This document shows, piece by piece, positions 43,873 through 53,642 of a stretch of DNA of 64,000 bases (its first letter is position 1; every line of letters begins with the position of its first letter). The position numbers and the translations under genes were made by a program. The notes beneath the pieces were generated by a model. It made no database searches. It had not been told where the DNA came from and saw nothing but the letters and a program-made list of their open reading frames with translations. Where the stretch lies: the NCBI RefSeq assembly GCF_902167145.1, contig NC_050097.1, positions 174,498,923-174,562,922 of the forward strand, read 5' to 3'. The DNA is from Zea mays (lineage: Eukaryota > Streptophyta > Magnoliopsida > Poales > Poaceae).

Positions 43873-45270
43873 AGTAGTTCGAAGGACAACGCGAAATTTG
43901 GAGACTTGGCAAATTAGGGATGTATATCATGGGATACATCATATTGGATCAAGTTTATCGCCAAGTGGATTAGTGAATATTTTGGACCCAAATTTCCCCG
44001 CCCATGACTAAGTTAACTAGATTTATTGTATTTCTTGTTTTTAGATATGCGTATCTATTTATCTTGCATCTAGTTTACTTTTCATGCCTAGTATTACAAT
44101 TTGTATTTACTTTTGTTTAAATGCATGCATACTAGGTAAATCATATGGTAGTATTGCTTGCTTTCAATTCATACTCTTAAGCAAACCTACATGGTTTAAA
44201 AAATGTTTATTCAAGCACGACACATAGCTTATTTAACATCCCTAAATAAATGACACTAATGCTTCAGAAACTTATATCCTACTATTGGTAACATTTAACT
44301 TATATGCCAAAGCTCGGATTATAGATAATTTGCCCCTCTTGATATCAAATCAAAGTGCATGTCTCCTACAAGTATTCAAAACTTGTATACACAAATTCAG
44401 GGGGAGGTTACTCTATAATCAAAAAAACTTTGAGACTAATATCTTTTCAAGTCTATTTCATGTAATAGCCTCATTGTAAGGAAAATGAAGTCCCCGGAGA
44501 AAGACAACAATCTTCCACTGCAAAATCTCCAAGAACTTTCATGTCTCACAAGTCTGCCATTGATCTTTAATTGGTCTGCCATTTACTTTCAATTGGTATC
44601 TTTGAGACTACATTTAATATCATTTACATGTCTTCTCCAATATTTGATTAGACTATATTTCATATCATATACTTCCATGTTGCTATAAATTCATATGTGG
44701 TTAAATCATATTATGTTACCTATGCATAAGGGAAGTTAGTCTAATCAAATCATGTCTCGCACCTCTATTTTTCACATGCTTTTTCCTAAGTAGAAGATCT
44801 CTGTCAGGGGGAGTATTTCTTCGTCTCTAAAAAAGGGGGAGAAATTTCTTTCTAAAGAGAACACTCATTTAGGGGGAGTTACAATTTGATGTTTCAATTG
44901 GTATCGTACGATTGGTATCAATTGACAAACTCTTATGAGGGCAAGTCTTATTTACTTCCTACATGTTTTTAATGTCTTCCTTTTTGGTGGTTGATGCCAA
45001 AGGGGAGAAGTTTAGGGACCAAAGCAATGAAATTAGTATCAAACACCAAACACCACCAATTTAAAAATTTTAATTCTTCAAGTGGTTTTGGTTCTTTGGT
45101 CCAAAAGAAGAAGTAAGTGAATTATGGAGTTAGGGGGAGGCTTAAGTCCATAATATCACATTGTGGGGACAAACATGCATCCTAGCAAGTAGATTGCATA
45201 TTTTCATTCAAATGTTTGTTATATTTGCTTGCTTTGGTTGTGTTGTCATCAATCACCAAAAGGGGGAGAT
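43873..45270 (+). other. Noncoding internal region where pol is absent
   Basis: AT-rich, with GGGGGAG purine tracts and ATTGGTATC phrases like the copia 3' untranslated regions. No protease, integrase or RT motif was seen in any supplied frame. Confidence 0.7.
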
Positions 45271-46554
45271 TGTAAGGAAAATGGACCCCGGGCCATTTGG
45301 CTAAATGAGTTTTGGTGTTTGATGATTAACACAATCCATGAACTAATGTGTTTGCTAGTGTTTATGTTTGTAGTTCATAGGATGCCAAAATAACTTGGAC
45401 CAAGATATTGAGGAAAGCAACACCTCAAAAGAAGACATTAAGAAGATCAAGAAAAGTCCAAGAAGAGAAGAAGTGTTGCCTGCAGACTGTCTCTGTGAGG
45501 AGCACCGGACTGTTCGGTGCACCAGGAAATGCAACCCTAACGGCTAGTTCCAGGTGGCACAAAGGAGGGAAGACCACCGAATTGTCTGGTGTGAAGTCCA
45601 GACTGTCTCGTGTGTAAAGCCTGCGCGCCAACGGTCACCTGCGCACCGGACAGGGGCACCGGACTGTCCGGTGCACCACAGAAAGCAGCAGCTTTGCTCC
45701 AACGGCTAGTTTTGTGTTGGGGGGTATAAATACACCCCAACCGACTATTTCTAAATGTGGAAGCCCAAGAGACATACCAAGGCATATAGTAGACATTCGC
45801 AAGTGCTCTTACACCCAAGTGCTTAATTGAATCACTCGGTGATTAGCGTAGGTGCTTTGCGAAGTGCTTAGGTTAGTTAGACCGCTCTAGCGCTTGCTCT
45901 AGGTGAACCCTAGTTAGTTGAGTGAGTTTTGTAAAACCACACAAGCCCTCGGCTCTTGCGCGAGCCGTTGTAATTGTACCGAGTGGGGCGAGAGTCTTGC
46001 GAGACCGTGACAACCACGTTTGTGTCACGGCTGCCACCGTGTACCGGAGGGAACGAGGCCCGCGGCGTTTCGACGGAAGCTCGATAGTGGAGACGGCGGG
46101 GAGCGTCCGAGAGGAGCCGAAAGCGGAGCACCACTTGCGCATGGAGAAGGCCCGTGGCTCTCTATGGAGTTACTCGACCATGGTGCTTGGCCCTCGTGTG
46201 GGCTTCCCTTTGCGTATGGGAACCAACGAGTATTAGTCGGGACCTTGCGTGGTTCGGGATACCTCGGTAAAAATACCGGCGTCATCCACGAGAGTTTGCA
46301 TCTCTACTTTGCTCTTTAAGTTTCCGCATTTATATTAAGCATTTATGTTTCAATCTTGTATTCATACTTATATAGTGTACATTGAAACTTAGCCATTGCG
46401 GTAGAGATAGCAACACTTAGACAAAACCTAGTTTGCACATTCTAGTTTGATTATTTGCATATGTTTTGCTCTAGGGATTTATTTGTGGCCTAGTTTAGTG
46501 AAAGTTTTAGAGGTCATAATTCACCCCCCTCTTAGGCGTCACCCGTTTCCTATA
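45271..46554 (+). repeat. 3' LTR (1284 bp)
   Basis: TGTAAGG...TTTCCTATA; the terminal CA has become TA. It is followed by the target duplication CGTTG. Confidence 0.9.
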
Positions 46555-46990
46555 CGTTGGACATGTCTAAACCATCCCAAATGATGATGGATAAGTTTTC
46601 TTCAATTGGTGCAACTCCTAGCCTATCACATATATCATTGTTCCAGACTCTAGCCCACCGCCTTTATAGCCAAAAATCAAACATATCATATGTATTTCCA
46701 CAATACTTATCTTTTGTAGGCTAGTATTCTGCTCCATACAACATAGCAGATCTAATCATCACCCTATAAAATCTCCCTTTTAGCTTCATGGTACCTCTTA
46801 TCACATAGAACACCAAATGTTTATGCCATTTTCTCCACCCTTCTTTGACTCTAAGTAACATCTTCATCAATGTCTTCATCTCTATGTAGCATTAATCCTA
46901 AATACCAAAAGTTATCCTTCATTCCTAGCCACTATTTGATCTTCAAACTAACATCTCCTTCCAAACTAACGTCGTAGATGTTGTGAATGA
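46555..46990 (-). mobile_element. RTE-type LINE, RT C-terminal region (right piece)
   Basis: On minus the translation reads KLKGRFYRVMIRSAMLYGAEY and, further on, ICDRLGVAPIEENL. This is the conserved C-terminal end of plant RTE-like reverse transcriptase ORFs, here with stops. Bridging the LTR element (removing it and one CGTTG) restores the WFxHVQRxPIExP motif in one frame, which shows the LTR element inserted here. The LINE is 5'-truncated at 46976, followed by its target duplication. Confidence 0.8.
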
Positions 46991-47260
46991 AGATGGTGTT
47001 CTAACCTAGCAAAAACGTTGCATGAAGGCGTGCAGAGACTCACCAGCTGCCCTTAAACTTGGACATGAACTGCCTACCAACCTCTTCTGAAGACTAGATG
47101 GAGGCATCAGGAAGATTCATAATCCATGATCGGGCTAATCCAGTCAAGGCAACATGGAATTAGTTTTCCATCACCTTTTCATAGTTGTTGCTGGTGAGGA
47201 TGCAATGGCATAGATTTAGAAGAACTCAGTGGGATTAATGGTCCCATCATACTTCTCCAA
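46991..47260 (-). pseudogene. Decayed Ty3-gypsy gag fragment
   Basis: On minus, KYDGTINPTEF, then NYEKVMEN, FHVALTGLARSWIMNLPDAS and EEVGRQFMSKFKG follow in order. They match the retrotransposon gag core despite several stops and one frame change. No LTR was identified. Confidence 0.7.
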
Positions 47261-48839
47261 AAGGTGAGAGCAAAACATCCACTATCATTTACGCCTACCA
47301 AAGCACAAGGGTGAGCACCATACAACCGACACCAAAAAGGATAGACCACCTGCATAGCAATACCTCTAGGTGGCACTAACGTGAGAAGGTACGACTGTCC
47401 GCTAGCTCCCTCATTGCAATGGCAACCTCGCATGTATCATCGTGTAGCATGAGGAGTCAATGTTGTAGTGCATAAGGCTAAAGATGAGGAGGCATATCCA
47501 TGTGCCATGACTCTAAAATCTAGGGTACAACCCTAGCGGGTAGACCTAGAGAGGCTACTATCGGGGCATATGAGTGATGATTGACACATCGTGGCTGGTT
47601 ATAACCTTCTCATAGTGAGGTTGTATGGGTTGAGAGGGTCCAAAGTTAACCCTAGCAATGACTATGAACCTAGCAACATTCCATCTTCATTTCTCATTGT
47701 CTACTTTTCTGATGTTAGGCATTGGAGGGTTGTGAAGAAGGCTTTCACGGTGTCAAGAGGCCCAATGACATCATCGGTGCTGAAGTCGAGATGCCGACGA
47801 GCTTGCTAGGATGACCACCACTATGAGGAATCTTCATGCTTATAGATTACCTTGTGATTGTCCTAACGAAAATCTAGGGGAGTGGCATGTATTGAAGGGT
47901 CATGGTCCCCTAGATCCTAGGGAGGCATGTGTTATGATGCCTCTAGGGTGTGGCGTACTCTACAAGGAGCTCAAACTAAAGTGTGATCTAAGGGGTCAGT
48001 AACATGTGACCCTACCATGTCATGTCCTCTAGCTAGCAGTAATGGAAGACAAGACTGAGCATGATTACAATGTCGTCTATGTCATGGCTCGCGATTAGTG
48101 TTGCTAGATGAGGTGTCAGAGGTGAGTACTCCATTGAGTGGATGTACCGGTGACACCATAGTTGCATAGCACAACAAAAACACACCAAATTTAAGAAAGA
48201 AATAAGCCTACTTGGCACACCAAATGTCACCGTGATACAACACCAGGGTATCGTAAGTACCCAAACGAGAGATAAAGTCTATAGATAAAGCAAGGGGCAT
48301 ACGATGGAGGCACCCTAATGGTGGGTGCAGCCTAATTACCAAGACATGAGCAGTTTATAGAGGTTTGGTTGATTCCTCTTTGAGTATGGTGGATTTATGG
48401 ACATAAAGGCGATGAAAATTACAAGCTTAGATATCAACCGAGCGCTATGACCTCTTAGCTATTCCTTCCCATTTGGTTTCGGTGATAGTTTTTGGCTACT
48501 AGTCCCTAATTCACCTCTATGCATGCCCTTTAACACCTTAAATGAGTTTGAGTTCTTCAATCTGAATTGAACCTAAGTGAATCAACCCTACTGGATTGGC
48601 TGCCCTTATATGTTGCCTTACTTCTCTCTTTTATAGGCTAAGGGAAGAGAGAGTCACTTGCCTATTGAATGATGAACCCCATCCAGTAGAGTCTCAACAA
48701 CTCATCTTGTTATAGTCATGAAGTCATATATAGTTGCACGCTTTAGTCATCCCACAATGTTGAGCATGTCTTGCTGCAATGGCAAGTAGCAAAGTGCACT
48801 CTTTTGGGTATAATATAGTTGGTAATTGGTGTAGCACAC
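47261..48839. other. No supported gene
   Basis: Low-scoring short frames only. Content may be further decayed gypsy sequence adjoining the gag fragment, but nothing recognisable was found. Confidence 0.4.
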
Positions 48840-48842
48840 TTA

Positions 48843-48960
48843 GGCCTCCTTCCGAATGCAAGATTTTTAGAGGAATCATATAATAATTTTATAGAAATCA
48901 GTTCATTTTCACAGGAAAAACGCAGGACACGGAAAAAAATCCCGCATTCCAAAGAAGCCC
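48843..48960. mobile_element. Tourist-like MITE (118 bp)
   Basis: Left end GGCCTCCTTCCGAATGC matches the complement of the right end GCATTCCAAAGAAGCCC. The interior ends pair as GATTTTT/AAAAATC. TTA target duplications flank it (48840-48842 and 48961-48963), typical of PIF/Harbinger derivatives. Confidence 0.8.
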
Positions 48961-48963
48961 TTA

Positions 48964-50183
48964 AGCGTGGGCACTACCGCACTAGTACGATAGCACGTAC
49001 CAAATGGTGGTATGAGTTCCTAGTATTGTTTGCAGCACCATACAGTTTCTAAGTTCCCTATACTATTGCTTATACTAGAATCAGCTGCGCCCTATCGGGC
49101 GCCATATAGATTCTATAAAGCAGCATAAGTTTCACATAAACAAAAACATCATGATTATACGTATATTTGCAGATAAATATACAGTAAATAAATCTATATG
49201 TTGGCAATGCATGCATGCCTATGTATGTACCATGGGCCCTTTCTAGCAAATAAATCCAGCTGAAACTCCAAGCATTGAACCAAAAATTTGCGTGTGGAAG
49301 ATTTCAGAATCGATTACTTCGATCAACACATATAACATGTGCTAGTATTGGTACAATTTGCTGTCTGTTTCCATTGTAAAATGATTCTGTCAAGTCAAGT
49401 AACCTTTCCCCTATTCAAAATATACGAACATCGTATTCTGTATAAGCTTTTCTAACAGAAATATTTGGTGTTTTTTAAGGACAAAGGACACTCTTTTAGG
49501 ATCCCTATTAGCATAGGCCTAGACAGATGGAGCAAACAGAGTAGCACCATTCAAAGCCTGCCTGGATCTGAGCATGGGACGGGGCCACCCAAATCAAAGA
49601 AACTGGCTGCTCACGTGCGCCGAACAAGAGATGAGGAGAGAGATGGCGGCTGCGACTGGATGCCTCGGAGGGTCCACGCCCGTGCTGCACCACGCTCACA
49701 GGGTCGCCCTCCTGGAACCAGGAGGAAAGGGCGTGCCGTCTGGGGCCAGAGAGCAGCGCCGAGAGAGTGGAAGCACGGAGCCGTCGTATGGAATCGGCGA
49801 GCACAAGACAGAGGCACGGTAAGAGGGAGACGACGGATCCCGAGGGAAGTGGTGTGGAGAGAGCAAGATGGGAGAGAGTCCCAGAGAGAGGACACGGACA
49901 CGGCACCACTCATATCCAGGTTGGAGAAAAAATTCGAGTCCGCGACTCCGCCATGCGTCGGCCTGTGATAGGCAAACATCCCGTGAAGCGCGGACGGCGC
50001 TCCAAACCGGCTCAGGTTTTAATAACTCCGATGAGTGGAGCTGTACCGTGGTCTCTAGTATCTGTAGCAGATAGATTAAACCATTCAACGCCATATGTGT
50101 CACAATGGATTAGATACCATGTGTGGAGATTGCAGCAGAACCTACTGAAAGCAAGGGCTGGTTTCGTGTTGGACTGCTCTAGT
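48964..50183. other. Unclassified region, GC-rich in 49,560-49,960
   Basis: No domain is recognised on either strand. The longest frame (49465-49968) starts without context and is Arg/Gly-rich because of composition. The phrase CCCGTGAAGCGCGG near 49,981 recurs at about 53,416. Confidence 0.4.
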
Positions 50184-50400
50184 TAGTGATGAAAACAGTT
50201 TCAGAATTTTTTAGAATTCAGGTTACCGTTTTCAAAAAAAATTCAGATTGGATTCACCGGAAATGATATTTTTTGGAAATAGAATCGGTATCGGAATTTT
50301 TTTATCAAAAACAGTATTGAAATCGGTGCGGCATTTTATCAACTGTTTCCTTAGTTACCGATTTCAATCGGAACCCACCAAAATTTCTTCTCCGAATTTT
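50184..50400. mobile_element. Possible hAT (Ac-like) transposon end
   Basis: TAGTGATGAAAACAG at 50184 resembles an Ac-type terminal repeat. It is followed by GGTTACCGTTTTC and ATCGGTATCGG phrases, common as Ac-like subterminal motifs. No matching right end or 8-bp duplication was found, so this may be a truncated copy or coincidence. Confidence 0.3.
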
Positions 50401-50827
50401 ACCCTAAATTTGGCGGTGGGCCCGCCGTCCTCCTCCCCTGCAGCACGGTTCCATACACTTCCTTCACTCGGGGAAGGGGAAGGAGCGCGAGCGGGACGAG
50501 GAGCAGGAACCTGGCGTACCTGCATGATCCCCTTTGTTCGATCCCTTCTTGTACCGCAACATGTTTTGTTTTTGAATTATTGGAGTGCATGTACTTGAGT
50601 TCAGCCCACGAAGTTGGTATCTCTTGAGTTGAAGAACTGGTGTAGAGGATTTAATTTTTGTCAAACATTGTATCCTAGTGTTACTGAATTTGCTGTGGTC
50701 TCTCGGGTGTGCATGATGCAGGCGTGCCCAAGTGAGTTGATTCAAGCAACTAAATCGTGGGTTCACGATTTCATAGTTCGGTGCAAACTCATTGGAAGTT
50801 CATTTTGGTTTTTTCCCCTGCAAATTC

Positions 50828-51180
50828 ACACTACCCGGTACAGAAATCACAACAGTAAAAGATGAAATTTCCGACAACCAAAGCCATCGAACATAAGCCC
50901 TAAGCCGTCAGACATAAGCCATAAGCGGCCGCGGGGTGGGCGGGCACCGACATCATGGGCGTGCTGGCGCGCTCGAGTGCCGTAGGCTTAAATTCGCTTA
51001 AGTCCGACAACGTAGTTGGGAGCCATCGGAGATAAGGTTATCTCCGACGGCTTGTCTGACAGCCGTCGGACATAAGGGTATGTCCGGCGGCTTAACTGAC
51101 AGCCGTCGGACGTATTCCCTTATGTCCGACGGCTCCCAACGAAGCCGTCGGAGATAGCGGGGCCGTGGGAGGTTTAGGAT
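50828..51180. repeat. CACTA-like subterminal repeats (CCGTCGGA family)
   Basis: GCCGTCGGACATAAG, CTTATGTCCGACGGC and CGTCGGAGATA occur repeatedly in both orientations between 50870 and 51160. A CACTAC begins at 50828. The right terminus was not found. Probably a small non-autonomous CACTA element. Confidence 0.45.
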
Positions 51181-51282
51181 TTTCATGTTGCGAGTAGCTT
51201 CAAAGAAATTAAGAAAAAAAGTTAGGGGATGAGTGTCCTGCTGAACACATGTCTTCTAATATGGCTAGAGATACTAATTTCA

Positions 51283-51484
51283 TTGCGTAATTTCCCTGGA
51301 CACACGATATATGTTGACACGCCAACTGTTTCAGCATGCTAAAATATGTTTCCCTGTGCTCCTTTTCTTCTGTGAAAAATTGCGTAATTTCCCTGGACAC
51401 ACGACATATGTTGACACACCATGACACCAACAGTTTCAGCATGCTAAAATATGTTTCCCTGTGCTCCTTTTCTTGTGTGAAAAA
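51283..51484. repeat. 97-bp tandem duplication
   Basis: TTGCGTAATTTCCCTGGACA to TTTTCTTCTGTGAAAAA is repeated head to tail (51283 and 51380). The second copy has a small insertion near ACACCATGACACC. Confidence 0.9.
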
Positions 51485-51583
51485 TGATTACGAGTGGAGT
51501 TCATGGTGCTGAATGTATAAACGGGTCTACACTTTGGTGATGTAGGTGCAGTCGTGCAGTCATTCACAACAGACTAAACGAAG

Positions 51584-53079
51584 GGCCCAGTGATAATGAA
51601 AATTCCACTGGACCAAATCCGGAGGCCACTGATGCGACACTACAGCAGGAACAGTCATTTTCGGCGGCCAGAGGCCGCCAAAAATAAGCTACTATTTTCG
51701 GCGGCTTTAGGCCTATTTTCGGCGGTCTCTGGCCGCCAGAAAAATAAGCCGAAAATAAGCCACTATTTTCGGCGGCTGATATCTAGCCGCACAAAATAGC
51801 TTATTTTCGGTGGCCAGCAGAACAACCGTCGAAAGTAATGGATTATTTGCAGCGGGGGCGTCTAGCCGCCGAAAATTTACCACGACTATTTTGGCCTGAC
51901 GGGGCGGCTGGGCTGCGACGACGCGCGCGAGTCGAGCGAGAGAGAAACAAAGAGAACAGAGAAGGAGCCCGACCATTTTAAATACACTATTTTTGGCGGC
52001 TGTGTCAGTATCCGCCGAAAATAATGTTATTTTCGGCGGCCACTGACACGCCCGCGGAAAATAGCGTTATTTTCGGCGGTCTGCTCTGGCCGCCAAAAAC
52101 AACTGATTATTTTCGGTGGCTACATCCTGACTGCCGAAAATAATCATGGCCACCGAAAATGGTATACAATAGTGCTGTTGTGCGAACGCGGGCCAATGAT
52201 CTGATCAAGGTGCAAGAACTCATGGACAGTATCCGTGTCATCAGCCTCCAAGTACCTGTGGGTATCTATATGTGTATCTTTATTCTTTTCCTTCCATATT
52301 TCATCATCCACGAGTACAGTTATTGTTTAGTCCTGGTCTACCTAGATGGGTTTTCTGTCAGATTCAAGCACACTTCTTAGGAATTTAGCACATGTGAATC
52401 AATTAATTAAATTCTGAGCCAATGCCTCCATGATATGACATTATGCGAAACATGACGGTTCTCTTAAATATGTGTGGATGTACTTAAATGTTGTTCTTTG
52501 TTGTTCGGAACTATAGATACAATACAACATCAGATAAGTATGACAATTTGTTCATCACGATCCAATAAGAGCTGTGCACATTTATGGATCCTATGCTGTG
52601 CTCCATAAACTGTGCGTTAGTTTTCTTAAACTCTTATGTACTCACAATGAGCAGGAAAAAAATACACCAATTTAATTAGATTGAGCTTTGTTAGGATCAT
52701 TAGCCTTCTGTTTCCTGTATCTGAGCCATGTTTATGGAGCACATTACTGGACTTTCTGGCTGCTATGATTTTTTTACTTGGCTCTGTTTCTTGACTACTG
52801 CAGATTGATGTCCTGGAGGTCGACGGGGTCTATTATGGTGGGTACTCTAAGATTCCAGAACGAATTAGTCACTCGTGCTGTCACTATTTGGAGGTCTAGA
52901 TCCATTTTTCAGGTCCTGAATATTTTTCAGGCTTCTCTGGATGCCACCGCTACGAGGCTCACCAGCGCCTTGGTCTCCCAACCATCCACTACAAAGTTCG
53001 TCGCGGTACAAAGGAAACACTGAGGCGAGTGCATCTTACCTTCAGCTTGGATTCCATTTTGAATTACTTGATGCACTGA
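51584..53079 (+). pseudogene. SRX: Sulfiredoxin gene, exon interrupted by a CACTA element
   Basis: Sulfiredoxin reduces sulfinic peroxiredoxin; plant forms act in plastids and mitochondria. Segments in order: PVIMKIPLDQIRRPLMR (from about 51584), a 545-bp insertion (51638-52182), and TRANDLIKVQELMDSI...LQVP to 52257. Then come intron 52258-52803, IDVLEVDGVYYG (52804-52837), intron 52838-52930, and FSGCHRYEAHQRLGLPTI, ending VRRGTKETLR. All junctions are GT-AG and in frame once the insertion and one CGA are ignored. The catalytic Cys (FSGCHR) is kept. The C-terminus runs into a non-family extension to TGA 53077-53079. The transit-peptide exon was not found. Probably a pseudogene unless the insertion is spliced out. 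Confidence 0.85.
51638..52182. mobile_element. Non-autonomous CACTA-type transposon (545 bp) in sulfiredoxin
   Basis: Left end CACTACAGCA; right end TGCTGTTGTG, the complement of CACAACAGCA. Target duplication CGA lies at 51635-51637 and 52183-52185. Many subterminal TATTTTCGGCGGCC-type repeats occur in both orientations. The centre is GC-rich with GCGCGCGAG. No transposase. Confidence 0.85.
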
Positions 53080-53642
53080 ACTTCAGTTTGAACCATATGC
53101 GATGACCGATGAGTTGGATTTTATTAGTGGCTACATCAGCTACAAAGTGGTCTGTGTATCTAGAGCTAAAACAGAACCTTCCATGGTTTTTTTGCCGTCT
53201 GAAATTCTCTACACCTGTAAATGTTGTCCAAACAGAGTGGTGAATAGTACTTCTGTACCCAGTAGCAACAGGAAATGTTAATTCTGCCTACAACATTCTT
53301 TTCGATCACTGGATCTTCCATCTACACGAGGTCGACTTGGCCGTGGAGCAGGACGCGGTAGAGAAAACGCTGTAGGGGGAGAGGACACGCGTCAGCCGGC
53401 AGAGGGCAGAGGTCCCGTGAAGCGCGGGGAGAGCTTGAAAGGGAGTCAGGTTTATAATATCTCCGATATGGAAGGCGGTAAAACGAAATCAGAAGCTGGT
53501 GTGTAGAGAAATTAAAAAATAGCTAGAGAAAGAGAACACTACATATAATTGACAGGAATAATTGTCCATATAAGAGTACCAGCTGTTAAGCTGCTGCCAA
53601 TGCTAACCCAGCGGAACACACATACGCCATAGAACAGAAGAT
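53080..53642. other. Spacer between sulfiredoxin and UGT genes
   Basis: No gene. 53,405-53,480 contains GTCCCGTGAAGCGCGG then TCAGGTTTATAATATCTCCGAT, similar to 49,975-50,030 in the same orientation. Confidence 0.45.

Larger units (their letters stand above)
40381..46554 (+). mobile_element. Non-autonomous copia-type LTR element carrying gag only
   Basis: LTRs 40381-41685 and 45271-46554 start TGTAAGGAAAATGG. The target duplication CGTTG is perfect (40376-40380, 46555-46559). Primer-binding site TGGTATCAGAGC is at 41688-41699 and the polypurine tract AAAAGGGGGAGAT is at 45258-45270. Only 3.6 kb lies between the LTRs. It encodes a gag-like protein and no protease, integrase or RT, so mobility would depend on another element's enzymes. 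Its insertion split an RTE LINE. Confidence 0.9.

Noticed and set aside
49465..49968. 167-codon Arg/Gly-rich ORF
   Set aside because: Non-repeat evidence is absent; overlapping frames on both strands are equally open, as expected for GC-rich sequence.
50614..50865. ORF that might be the missing sulfiredoxin transit-peptide exon
   Set aside because: No similarity to a transit peptide or to the family N-terminus, and no suitable donor site in frame was seen.
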